The position numbers and the translations under genes were made by a program. This document shows, piece after piece, positions 13,983-23,439 of a DNA stretch of 64,000 nucleotides; positions within the stretch are counted from its first letter, which is position 1, and each line of letters begins with the position of its first letter. Under the pieces are notes generated by a model, which saw only the letters and a list, made by a program, of their open reading frames with translations, did no database searches and was not told where the DNA came from. This DNA comes from Lampris incognitus. Taxonomy: Eukaryota > Chordata > Actinopteri > Lampriformes > Lampridae. The stretch covers positions 35,505,134 to 35,569,133 of the forward strand of contig NC_079223.1 of assembly GCF_029633865.1 (NCBI RefSeq). The letters run 5' to 3'.

Positions 13983-16900
13983 TGTGTGTGGGTGGGTGTG
14001 CGTAATATACTATGTTAAAAACGACCGTATGTATGTGATAACTTCCATCTTACCGAGGTAACCTCTGATGGAACGTTACTTTGCCATGCTGCACTCCTGA
14101 GCTCTGCCTGCTGTCCCTCCATCTGCAAATCCTCTAATGGGATTGGAGGAAGAAATAGACCGCTCTTTGCTTCCATTTACCTTGCAAAGTCACAGAAGAT
14201 AACTGAGCAAGACACACTGAAATATCCACTCCTATCCCTGTTCTGTATATTGAATTCCAGCAGTAGCATAGGTCTCATTCTAGGAATCATCGGTCTACCT
14301 ACAGAATTCATACAATAATGAACCCAGTTGGTTTCTGTCAGGAAAAATCAAGCTGTACTTGATTAATTCGTTGTGTTTATTCCTTCATTTTGCAAAAAAA
14401 AAAAAAAAAAGCAAGCTTTGCCCATCCGGTTAGTGCTGCCACAGTCATTGGCTATAGCAGGAGTGACTGATAAGTATTGTGATCTTGCTCTCACATACAA
14501 CGTGCATAACATGACGTGTGTCAAACAAAATTGGCAATAAAAAGCTGAAAAACAGAAACAAATTTAGACCACTTGGGTTGAATTTAGGGGAATAAATCTG
14601 TGACAAGTTTCAAGCGCTCTGTTTAAGAGGGACACACTGGAAACCACTGTAATTTGCAGTTTTATTTCGTAACATATTATTTATTGTTATTTAGGAGACT
14701 CACTCACTGCAGACGTCCTCCAGATAGACAGTTTGTTGTCTCTATTCCTTTTTAAGGCTCATGGTATTAGTTATATAGTTAAGACATCAGTAGGTATAGG
14801 TAATGTAAGTAATGTAATGCGTCCCTTCTGCCCACTACCGATAATGTTCCCTTGAGCATGGTGCTTAACCTCCGGCTGCTGAATGGACTAGAAAGCAGGA
14901 TATATTAAAATTTCAATCTTAAAAATTTACTTGCATACACGTGTCCAATTTGATATTTTTACCACTGACACGCAAATTATGAAAACTTTTGCTCCTGCTT
15001 TTTTTTCTTTTTCTTTTTTTCCCCCTTTTTCTCCCCAATTGTACCCATCGAATTACCCCACTCTTCCGAGCCGTCCCGGTCACTGCTCCACCCCCTCTGT
15101 CGATCCGGGAGGGCTACAAACTACCACGTGCCTCCTCCGATACATGTGGAGTCGCCAGCCGCTTTTTTTCCCCTGACAGTGAGGAGTTTCGCCAGGGGTA
15201 CGTAGCGCGTGGGAGGATCACGCTATTCCCCCAGTTCCCCCTCCTCCCTGAATAGGCGCCCCGACCGACCAGAGGAGGCGCTAGTGCAGCGACCAGGACA
15301 CATACCCACATCCGGCTTACCACCCGCAGACACGTCCAGCTGTGTCTGTAGGGACGCCCGACCAAGCCGGAGGTAACACGGGAATTTGAACCGGCGATCC
15401 CCATGTTGGTAGGCAATGAAATAGACCGCTATGCTACCCAGAGATCCTGCTCTTTTTAATGATTACAGTCAAGGAGGGCAATACGGCAGAAATGACATGA
15501 CACAGAGCATCGTATGTTTTACATTGAAACAATGGAATGTGGAAGAAGAAGGGAGGTGATTTTCAGGGAGAAGTTAAGTTGTGGCTAGCAAGCAGACATG
15601 GCAGAACAAATTCATGAAAGACCTTTAACTAACAGATACTGCAACATCATTAGCTAGAAATCCAATTTCAGTCATGTCTTTGTTTTTTTTTTTTGTCTTC
15701 AAAATAGCACTGCAGGCTTTTTCTTTTGAAGTCCTAAAGCAACTCTGCAATCCATTACAGATCACCTTGGTTGTTAGTAAACTAAACAAAAATTAAGATC
15801 TTTTTGGGATTATAACCTTAAGTTGTTGGTTTTGTCACTACCTGCATCCTTCTTCTGTATTTGCCTGCTTTGGTGGTGATATAAAATATTACGCACCATA
15901 TCACTTCTGGGGAAGTCCAACTCAACAGTAACCATTAAAATATGCAATTACAAAAGCGTTATTGTGGATTCTCTTTTGTACTCAATGCACAAGGGAAATA
16001 AAGCATCAAAAAGGGCATTATCTGCATGTAAATCTTCAGGATTGTAGCTTTAAACATTGCATATTTCAAATTTTGTCTCTGTGATGTGACATCTAAATGA
16101 CGTTTCTCCAATTTCAGGTTCCTGATACAGCCTACTTCTGGGATCATATACACCCAGCCATGGGCGAGTCTGGATGCAGAGATGAGATCCAAGTTCAACT
16201 TCTATGTAAAGGCAGAGGATGCCGAGGGAAAATACAGCCTGGCTGAGGTCTTTGTGACTGTCTTGGACCTGAACGACCATCCGCCCGAGTTCAGTGAAAA
16301 CTTTCTGGAGAAGACCATGGTCATTGGAGCACCAGTCAAAATAGAGGTGTGTTCTTATCACGAATACAGTAGTCATCATGACCATGTGCTGTGAACTTAA
16401 GGCCAGGTAATGCCTCAAAAAATGCCTCAGTCTTTCTTGTCTTTCTGAAACTCATTCTGTAGGCCATAGATGATGATGCAGAGGAACCCAACAATGTCAT
16501 TGAGTACTCCATCATGAAAGCTGACCCAGATAACATCTTTGACATTAACGCTGACACTGGGGAGATTGTGCTCAAGTCCTACATTAAGTCACTAGATATT
16601 GTCCAGAATATCACAAAGCAAAAGGATTGCACCTGGTCACTGGTGGTCCAGGCTCGAGACCGGGGCCAACCCTCCTTCAGCACCACTGCAGTTGTCAAGA
16701 TTGACATCACTGAAGCGGTAAGTTGGGAAAGAGAGTAGCTGTATATCAAATGAAACCCATGTGACCTTTTCCTAAAAAAAAAAAGAAGAAAAAACTGCCA
16801 CTCAGGGTGTCCGGGTAGCATAGCGGTCTATTCCATTGCCTACCAACACAGGGCTCGCCGGTTCGAATCCCTATGTTACCTCCGGCTTGGTCGGGCATCC

Positions 16901-19138
16901 CTACAGACACAATTGGCTGTGTCTGTGGGTGGGAAGCTGGATGTGGGTGTGTGTCCTGGTTGCTGCACTAGCGCCTCCTCTGGTTGGTCGGGTCGCTTAT
17001 TCGGGGGGGGAGGGGGAACTGGGGGGAATAGCGTGGTCCTCCCACGCACTACGTCCCCCTGGCGAAACTCCACACTGTCAGGTGAAAAGCGGCTGGCGAC
17101 TCCACATGTGGCATGTGGTAGTCTGCAGCCCTACCCGGATTGGCAGAGGGGGTGGAGCAGCGACCGGAGCAGCTCGGAAGCGTGGGATAATTGGCCAAGT
17201 ACAACTGGAAGGGGGGGAAAAGCCAATTAAAAAAAAAAACCACTCAAATCTACCTGGACCCGATGTCTAGTGGGAGTTAGAAACATACTTTACACTTAAT
17301 CCCTATAAATTTCCAAATTTTGAAGGTTTAAATATCATTTTTATCAGTAATTTGCAATGCAACTCCCAGAACACATTCCTCAAATTGGCTTTTGAACATT
17401 GAAATGTACTCTACTAGTTACAACCCTAAATATGGATGTGATTGTTAGCATGGCTGTTGTTGTAAACACAGGCCAAGATATCAGATAGGTAGTTGTGATG
17501 ACAGCCATTAATCAGTTAAACCTCATTCACATACTATTGTTGTGTTTTCAGATCAAATCCAGATTTTTCTCATACCTCTTGGGCCTAAGGAAACGTCCAG
17601 GGGCTGTGTTTGGGATTTTTTTGATCCTTGTCATCCTCGCCATTTTATTGACAATCATCATTTCAACACTTATATACTGGAGCTCTGTGAAAAAGTCACG
17701 CGTCACATCTCAGGGCAAGATCAGAAAGATTACACGGAGGCCTGTGCCATAAATGAAGCTTGCCTTGAGATCATCCCGCAGCACTGTTTTTTTTTTTTTT
17801 TCCCCCACTCTGCGATACTCAGAATTGAATGCTTAGTGCATAATCTAATAAGTTGTTGTACCAGGATAGGGTTGTGTCTGTAAAAGAGTACAGAAGCACA
17901 ATATGTACCACCCTCTTCATTTTGACTTATCGGTTTTCTCCATGATTTGATTCACCTATCCCAAGGTGTCACTCGGTAGGATCGATCAAAACACAGTTTT
18001 AAAAAATGCGTTATGCTCCGTAAGCTAGACAGGAGTTCATACTGTTTCGTTCTCAAATGCAACGCTGAATGGCCTCAGCTATGGGTGCTCCAATTAACCC
18101 TTCTGATCTTGTCTTGACAAAATGAGAGAAAGCCAACTGCATAAACGTTATCATTTTGTCAGCGATCATTTTGAATTTATGATAGTCATCATTTCAAGTT
18201 TGTCCCATTGACAAGAGCACCCAGAAGGAAAACATTTTTATTCTTGAACCAATATCATTATCATCATCATCATCATCATCATCATCATGGATGCCACACT
18301 GTCCAGAGCATGCTGTAATACAGCCAGTAACTCACATGTGCATTTAACTGGGGCTTTGTAGGAGCGATGTAGGAGCAATATACTGCCGCCTCATACAGTA
18401 TATTGTCGTAGGTCAAATGATAATGCATGCAGTACAATAAATGAGAGATAATAGAAAGGAGTTCGTAGGCCAAATGATAATGCATGCAGTACAATTAATA
18501 GAAAGGCATTATTACTATGTCTGGCAGTCTATGATTTCAGTCCCATAGACGTGACTTCTCCTTGTGCTCTTTTACAGACCCAACTCAGGGGGGGGCCTTT
18601 GGCATCATTTTTAATGCAGGGTAGAAACAACCCTTTGCAAGTCCTAGGCATGCTCGCTGGCATCATTATTCTCACAGTCATAGTGACAGTCGTCATCTCC
18701 ACCGCAATATTCATGCGCAACAAAAAGTCCAACCGGATCCTGCCCAATCGGCGTATTAAGAGGAGGCGACGTAGCAGGCAGACCTGGGCCTTCAAAAACC
18801 CCTTCAAGAAACCGGAGAACCCTGGAGAGAAGTTCCGTGTCGTGGAGCAAGAGCAAGAGCAAGAGCAAGAGCCGGAGGTCGTCGTTGAGAACATCAACTA
18901 TAACAACAATGTAGTCAGACAGTGGCCCCTGGCTCCACTGCCTTGTGCCCCCTCTCTGCCCCCACCACCTCCCTCCTATATAGCAGGGGAGAGACAGTGG
19001 ATGGTGCCCACCATATCAGCTGGAGTGGCAGCCAAGCCTCTAAGGAAGGTAGGGAGAAGCAAAGAGGACATTGTTAACAGAGCACTGGTTTCAGAGCTCA
19101 AAATGATACTGGAGCAGAAGAGGATGCAGAACCAATAG
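1514..19138 (+). CDS. cdhr1a: Cadherin-related family member 1 (photoreceptor cadherin), 5'-incomplete
   Basis: Multi-exon gene whose spliced product matches vertebrate CDHR1 (protocadherin-21/prCAD), a cadherin at the base of photoreceptor outer-segment discs. Exons inferred from GT/AG sites and continuous phase: 1514-1659, 2292-2342, 2450-2539, 2842-2928, 3605-3721, 4492-4635, 6713-6791, 7022-7122, 7495-7698, 8804-8956, 9171-9335, 10910-10977, 16118-16346, 16463-16717, then 18578-19138 (long tail) or 17552-17752 (alternative end). About 815 residues are encoded here; signal peptide and start of the first cadherin repeat lie left of the window. Calcium-binding cadherin motifs recur: DANDE (2450 exon), [31 protein letters not shown]. 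The last exon has a hydrophobic segment ([20 protein letters not shown]), then a basic stop-transfer run and an E/Q- and proline-rich tail. The 5.1-kb intron before 16118 holds a LINE and a SINE. The 'a' suffix is inferred from neighbours, not shown. Confidence 0.93.
1776..2205 (+). mobile_element. tRNA-derived SINE, family A, copy 1 (cdhr1 intron)
   Basis: Begins with a tRNA-like head (TGGCGTGGCGGTCTATTACG as box A region; GGTTCGAATCC as box B), followed by the family body (CCACATGTATCGGAGGAGGC) and a poly-A/G-rich end. Nine copies or pieces of this family occur in the window. Confidence 0.85.
4228..4425 (+). repeat. Fish SINE/LINE tail fragment
   Basis: Contains the common teleost repeat words ATTGTCCCTAGGTGTGAATG, a (TG)n run, GATGGACTGGCGGCCTGTCC, GCTGGGATAGGCTCCAGC and a (GAAT)n tail. 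No coding frame. Shorter pieces of the same tail lie at about 128-275 and 37125-37165. The AT-rich stretch 4040-4215 in the same intron has only simple (ATAA)/(AAT)n sequence. Confidence 0.7.
4705..4738 (+). mobile_element. tRNA-derived SINE, family A, copy 2, left piece
   Basis: Matches the family body just after the tRNA head (CGGCTTGGTCGGGCATCCCT...ACACAATTG), then stops abruptly where another element begins. The match resumes at 5209. Confidence 0.8.
4739..5208 (-). mobile_element. THAP-type DNA transposon relic inserted in a SINE
   Basis: A 470-bp insert with imperfect terminal inverted repeats (ACCTTTCACAAAGT at the left; reverse complement ACCTTTCGCAAAGT at the right), flanked by CAATTG at 4733-4738 and 5209-5214. 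On the minus strand a frame from the ATG at 5123 begins [13 protein letters not shown] and, after an internal stop, ends near VCSK, reminiscent of the C-x-C...C(S)K(H) layout of THAP zinc fingers found in P-, Kolobok- and ISL2EU-type transposases. It is broken (TAA after 24 codons; final His not visible). The superfamily is not settled. Confidence 0.55.
5209..5520 (+). mobile_element. tRNA-derived SINE, family A, copy 2, right piece
   Basis: Continues the family body from GTCTGTGGGTGG through CCACATGTATCGGAGGAGGC to GTGGAGTAATTGGTCAAGTA. With 4705-4738 it forms one SINE split by the transposon relic. Confidence 0.8.
6057..6482 (+). mobile_element. tRNA-derived SINE, family A, copy 3 (cdhr1 intron)
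   Basis: Nearly full length: head with TAGCATAGCGGTCTATTC and GGTTCGAATCC, the family body, and an end in AATTGGGGAGG plus poly-A, about 230 bp upstream of the exon at 6713. Confidence 0.85.
7925..8130. repeat. Compound microsatellite (ATCT)n-(TG)n-(GA)n
   Basis: Sixteen or so ATCT units, then about 29 TG units, then short GA and GATATA runs. It lies in the cdhr1 intron between the exons ending 7698 and starting 8804; the rest of that intron shows nothing recognisable. Confidence 0.95.
11263..11321. repeat. (CA)n microsatellite
   Basis: About 29 uninterrupted CA units in the large cdhr1 intron (10978-16117). A shorter (TG)n run lies at 13929-13978. Confidence 0.95.
12190..13531 (-). mobile_element. 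5'-truncated RTE/Rex3-like LINE with reverse transcriptase relic
   Basis: Minus-strand frames encode, in order, [20 protein letters not shown] and a degraded [13 protein letters not shown] (13530-13252), [20 protein letters not shown] and the catalytic FADD box (13218-12835), [16 protein letters not shown] (12833-12573) and [20 protein letters not shown] (12452-12198). This is the C-terminal half of a non-LTR reverse transcriptase of the type common in fish (Rex3/RTE). Frameshifts and stops separate the pieces, so it is dead. The 3' end is a short GATGA repeat. A perfect 14-bp duplication ATAATGTAATATTC flanks it (12176-12189 and 13532-13545). Confidence 0.88.
15010..15447 (-). mobile_element. 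tRNA-derived SINE, family A, copy 4 (cdhr1 intron)
   Basis: Reverse-orientation copy: poly-T/C at the left, CACATGTATCGGAGGAGG complement in the middle, tRNA-like head at the right end. TCCTGCTTTTTT-like sequence on both sides is a probable target duplication. Confidence 0.85.
16806..17228 (+). mobile_element. tRNA-derived SINE, family A, copy 5 (cdhr1 intron)
   Basis: Head GGTAGCATAGCGGTCTATTC and GGTTCGAATCC, then the body and an A-rich tail. CCACTCA occurs immediately before (16798-16804) and after the tail (17240-17246), consistent with a target duplication. It sits between the last shared cdhr1 exon and the alternative terminal exon. Confidence 0.85.
17552..17752 (+). CDS. cdhr1a: Alternative terminal exon of cdhr1 (second TM segment, short basic tail)
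   Basis: A TTTTCAG acceptor at 17551 opens a phase-0 frame that joins exactly to the exon ending at 16717 and runs to TAA at 17750-17752. It encodes 66 residues: a short juxtamembrane part, a strong hydrophobic segment ([20 protein letters not shown]), then a short basic tail ending RRPVP. It aligns with the start of the downstream terminal exon (both have S-F/Y-L, a TM ending in IST, KKS, and an arginine-rich stretch), suggesting exon duplication. Using it would give a cadherin with the same ectodomain but about 30 cytoplasmic residues in place of about 140. Transcript support cannot be judged from DNA; a decayed duplicate is possible, though the frame, acceptor and TM are intact. Confidence 0.65.
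   Translation: MKSRFFSYLLGLRKRPGAVFGIFLILVILAILLTIIISTLIYWSSVKKSRVTSQGKIRKITRRPVP
18406..18521. repeat. 58-bp tandem duplication between the two alternative cdhr1 ends
   Basis: TCGTAGGYCAAATGATAATG and CATGCAGTACAAT recur with a 58-bp period. The first unit carries AATAAA (18436-18441); the second has AATTAA. The first could serve as a poly(A) signal for the 17552-17752 exon. An ATC/TCA triplet run lies at 18255-18288. Confidence 0.6.
18578..19138 (+). CDS. cdhr1a: Canonical terminal exon of cdhr1 (TM and long cytoplasmic tail)
   Basis: Acceptor TTTTACAG ends at 18577 and the exon continues phase 0 from 16717. It encodes 186 residues to TAG at 19136-19138: a juxtamembrane stretch ([11 protein letters not shown]), one TM helix, [11 protein letters not shown], an arginine-rich run, repeated EQ dipeptides (from a GAGCAA repeat near 18847-18870), a proline-rich segment (PPPPPSY) and a C-terminal [12 protein letters not shown]. 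The TM-proximal part closely resembles vertebrate CDHR1. The stop is followed within 10 bp by a (TG)n microsatellite. Confidence 0.9.
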   Translation, partial: TQLRGGPLASFLMQGRNNPLQVLGMLAGIIILTVIVTVVISTAIFMRNKKSNRILPNRRIKRRRRSRQTWAFKNPFKKPENPGEKFRVVEQEQEQEQEPEVVVENINYNNNVVRQWPLAPLPCAPSLPPPPPSYIAGERQWMVPTISAGVAAKPLRKVGRSKEDIVNRALVSELKMILEQKRMQNQ

Positions 19139-19142
19139 CAGA

Positions 19143-19146
<4 letters not shown>

Positions 19147-19226
<80 letters not shown>
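19147..19226. repeat. (TG)n microsatellite in the cdhr1 3' UTR
   Basis: About 39 TG units start 9 bp after the cdhr1 stop codon and are presumably transcribed as UG repeats in the mRNA. Confidence 0.95.
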
Positions 19227-19229
<3 letters not shown>

Positions 19230-19771
19230 GTGTACATGTTTACTCAACGGTTTTTATCTTGCGAATGTCAATATGTTTCATTTAGTGATGATTATCAAAT
19301 CAATTTAAATCTGTTGAATTACATACGGACTTCTTAACTTGAGGATTTTAATGCCTGGTGTACCGTCATTCTACATGTGTTTGTGCTTCACTATGTTTTG
19401 GTGTAATGCGTTTGGTTCTGGATTCTGTCATTTGCGTTTGTATAAAACCACAACTTGATCCTTTTATTGATACGGTAGTTGCTCAAGTTCTTCACAGCAA
19501 ATCCCTTGTAGGGGATGAAGTCACAGACAAGATTTCAGCAAGCCAAGCTGCTTATTTGGTATCCAACCAAGCTGCTTACAAGAGATTTTGTGACGCTTGC
19601 ACAAACCAAGGAGATCAACCCAAAGGAAATGGACCAAACTAATCACCTCGTTACCGATAATCTTGACAGTCTGGGTGTAAAGATTATTTACGACAACAAC
19701 TACAGCTGATACATTTCATCAAATTTGAGGACATAAAATTGCATCTGTGATAGTTATGTGGTGAAGAATGA

Positions 19772-19777
19772 AATAAA
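19772..19777 (+). terminator. Candidate cdhr1 poly(A) signal
   Basis: First AATAAA downstream of the cdhr1 stop, 634 bp beyond it. Function is inferred from position only. Confidence 0.4.
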
Positions 19778-19779
19778 TT

Positions 19780-22700
19780 GACATTATTTGGATCAGCAGC
19801 AAGTGGATGGAGTACCCTACTTGGTTGATACTTGGAAAACCAAGAGAAAACAAATGAAGCCATTTTCAACTCAAAACTGAAAAGGAATAGTTTCAAATAA
19901 GGACATTTTTTAACATAGGCTGGTGAGTATACGCGGGGAACAGAAACATGCTGATGGTGGACTGAAACAGCAATGACCAAGAAAAGCTGTAGCTGTGAAG
20001 CTGAGTTCTGATGTCCTAAATGGGCCACAGGTCATGATGAGGATGTGAAAACATAAATTGACTTTAAAAAAAACTTTGAATGGCGTGTCATCCCCCCCCC
20101 CCATTTGTTTTATCTCACTGCACAAACCGAGCAACCTGTGTGAGTTTGGAGGTCACAGTGGACGTTGCTTCTTTCTGCGGCCTTCAGCTCAAGACTGAAG
20201 CCTGACGCCTTTATGAAGGGGTCTATACGTACCACTGCCCCCTCCTGGTGAAAGATAAGAAACTTCTATCTATAATTTTTTTTAACTACTTTTATTAATC
20301 CCCCGTGAGGCAATTCTTTTTCTGCATTTATCCCATCCTATCTGTGTAGCTAGGAGCAGTGGGCAGCCGCTAGTGCAGCGCCCGGGGACCGACTCCAGTT
20401 CATCTTGCCATGCCTCGGTCAGGGGCACAGACAGGAGTATTAACCCTAACATGCATGTCTTTTTGCTGGTGGGGGAAACCGGAGCACCCAGAGGAAACCC
20501 ACCGCAGACACGGGGAGAACATGCAAACTCCACACAGAGGACAACCTGGGATGACCCCCCCCCCCCCAAGGTTGGACAACCCCGGGGTTCGAACCCAGGA
20601 CCTTATTGCTGAGAGGCAACAACACTTACCACTGGGCCGCCAATCATTCATCTATCTATCTATCGATCTATACACCGACTGCCATGGTATGGCAGAACCA
20701 AAGCAATCGGTGAATGAGCTGAATTACAGCATGTGGAGGGCCTTCCCAAAACCTTGTAGGAACACTTACCAATCAAATACCCTTAAATCATCAAATGGTA
20801 GTAGAGAAGGAAATGTATGTATAAGCAAAATGGTTATGACAAATGAAATTTTGTGAGAGCTAGTTATTGATGAATTAATAATACACAGCGGCACAACTTC
20901 CATACTATGTCTGATTGTATCCAACCAAACACTCCCAGATGTTGGCTGTGTATGGACGCCATTTAACATGACCCTCTCTCGTCTTCATATGGAGCATCCC
21001 TTTGAGCACTACCAATTAAGAAGTTACACTGAACACGTGCTGGGCATTTGTGTGGACAGCTACCAAACATGCACACTATTCCAAAGTTACATAAAACATG
21101 AAAACTGCAGATTACCCTCTCTAATCCAAGAACCGACATGTTTCTCTTTTTTACAATATTGCATCGTTGGCTAAAAACCAAAAGTCCATCTGCCCTGATC
21201 TCGTTTGAACTGAGAAGATGTGAATGACTGGCGCAGAACCTTCTGCAACCTCAGCTTGCACATTTCACATGGTTGCAATGGAAATTAGTGAGCTTTGTTT
21301 CATCTATCTACTTGTAAATAGAAACATAAGTTTAAAAAAAAGAAGCGATGACACTCTAGCTTATTCCTCTTTTTTATTTTACTAACAAACCCCACATCAT
21401 CGCATTGTAAAGACCTTTTGAAAAAACAATTTAAAATTTGCGGTGAGAAATATCACCCAGACATGCAAAATATGTTTTTTTTTTTAAAAAACATGAGCAC
21501 ACACACATTTTTTAATGTCGCAGGCTTTTAATGCCCTGAAGTGAAATGACGGAGAATGAGGGGCAGCCCAAATGATCATACATTATACCATGTAAGAGGC
21601 CGCCAGGATTACTGGGCTATTTGATAGAGGATTACCAAGTTGCAAAGAGCATTGATGCACCAGAATGAAAGAAAGCTATGCACGGCATTCAAAAAATGAT
21701 GCTGCAGTACTTGTTTGATGCTACGTTAAAACAACTGCAGCTTTAAATGGTGAATTGAAAAGGGAAAAGACCACACTCCCAGAAAGGGAGGAAATGTTCA
21801 ACTTTTTCTGTTATTTTTGAGGAAACAAAATGAACATGAAACCATGTGAACTATGTGAACTCGTATCACTCAACATGAGGTAAACAACTGATCTCAACAG
21901 TTCACCCCGTTAGGCCTGTGGCTGCAGTTTGCATTGTACACTGATCATTAGCATTAACAACTATGAGAATTATGTGATGTTAAAATGTCGAGGTAACACC
22001 TGACCCCGTTGGCACAAAATTGTGATCCGCGTATGGTTTGTCAGTCTTACAGCATACCCAGGCAGTGGTGAATGAGGGTTACAAGAAAAAACATCAGTTC
22101 CCCAACCCCCCCACACACACACACACATCTCTGCTGTAGTCCCCCCCCCCCCCCCGATGTTTACCGCTCTTCACTAGAACTGGAGCCAGTGGAGATTAAT
22201 TGATCTTCTGCCGTCATAGATGGTGTGTGTGTGTGTGTGTGTGTATATGTATGTGTGTGTGAAATGCATGAAGAGATGGGAGGAAGGGACATTGGAGAGG
22301 ACGCCTGTGTTTGGGTATTATGTCAAATGAACAATGGCACCGGCCACCACATATCCTATGTGCCATCTGTCTGGCAGCACAGATCATGTGTGACGCAGGC
22401 CAGCTGAGACATTTGCCAGCTGTAGCAGACACTGGGACTGTAATATACACACACAATCAACCAACAGGGATTAAACAGGCTTTAAGGGAACTTTAAAGTA
22501 TGCACATTAAAATGCTGACTTTACATGCTTCACTGATAAATATATTTATCCAATTTAGTTTGATGCCTGGCTTAAGCAGGAAACCTTCGAAAACTGATGA
22601 TACAGCGGATCAAATGACAAATGCATTATGAGTAAGTGTTGCCTTGAAACCTCCTACACTGTCATTCCTGTCATCCCACTTATTTGAAAGGACTAGGCAA

Positions 22701-23030
22701 GATATTAAGGCCAGACATCAGTAAGCGAATAGTGTGTTGTCAGATTTACGCTCACACACACTGGTTGAAATGTCAAACCAGGGTAAAGAAAGCTGAGATG
22801 GTGACAGAAAAGGGTAAATACCTGAATCTGCTTTTAAAAGGTTGCAAGCTTTTCAGCATTTGAGCAGCTGTTCTGTCGGCCTTACATTTCCCTATTGCAT
22901 TGTTGAAGGGTATGTGTGAATGTTTACTAGTAGAGGCTTACAGATAGAGGATTGCATCTAAAATGAAGAAATCTTGAGGAAAAATAAAAAAAGTCCGACT
23001 CTAGCATCCTTGGCCCTGTTGGGCGCCCTG
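19780..23030. other. Spacer between cdhr1 and lrit2 3' ends
   Basis: Apart from one family B SINE (20280-20645), short (CA)n and poly-C runs near 22110-22155 and a (TG)n near 22223-22260, I see no coding exon, RNA gene or recognisable element. Frames here are short and low in complexity. Confidence 0.6.
20280..20645 (-). mobile_element. tRNA-derived SINE, family B, copy 1
   Basis: Reverse copy: AT-rich tail at the left (ACTTTTATTAATCCCC), body with AAGACATGCATGTTAGGGTT complement, tRNA-like head at the right (GGTTCGAACCCAGGACC on the plus strand is the box B region). Copy 2 is at 35124-35487. Confidence 0.8.
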
Positions 23031-23031
23031 T

Positions 23032-23037
23032 TTTATT
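23032..23037 (-). terminator. Candidate lrit2 poly(A) signal
   Basis: TTTATT on the plus strand (AATAAA on the coding strand), about 400 bp after the lrit2 stop. Positional inference only. Confidence 0.4.
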
Positions 23038-23439
23038 TAAGTCAATCACAAAAGATTTACATAGTAATCAAATGCATGTGAATAACTGACAGTGAGATAC
23101 TATATCATATAATCGAGACAAGCTTTAGCAGACTGCAGCACATCTTCTACATGGGTGCATAGCACAGTCACTACATTGGTGCGAATCCATAGAATACAGT
23201 CTTGAAATAATGGTCATCATTTCACATCTTTGCAACAATCTCCTCAGCCTAGAAACAGAGGAAGAGACAAGATTAAAAGCAAGGCAAACGTTTTTTGTTT
23301 TTTTATCTTAGTTAAGATCGTTTGACGTTCTACTTTCTATGGAAATATCAAAGCCGATCAAATAACCAAAACAGGTGTCATGGGCCTAAACCCAAAGCAG
23401 CTTTCGGGTCTTTCGACTCTTGATTCGCTTCATACTAAC

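Noticed and set aside
17495-17551. Upstream ATG in the same frame as the alternative cdhr1 exon, as an independent small membrane protein
   Set aside because: A good acceptor sits at 17551 in exact phase with the preceding cdhr1 exon, and the TM aligns with the canonical last exon, so an exon is the better reading.
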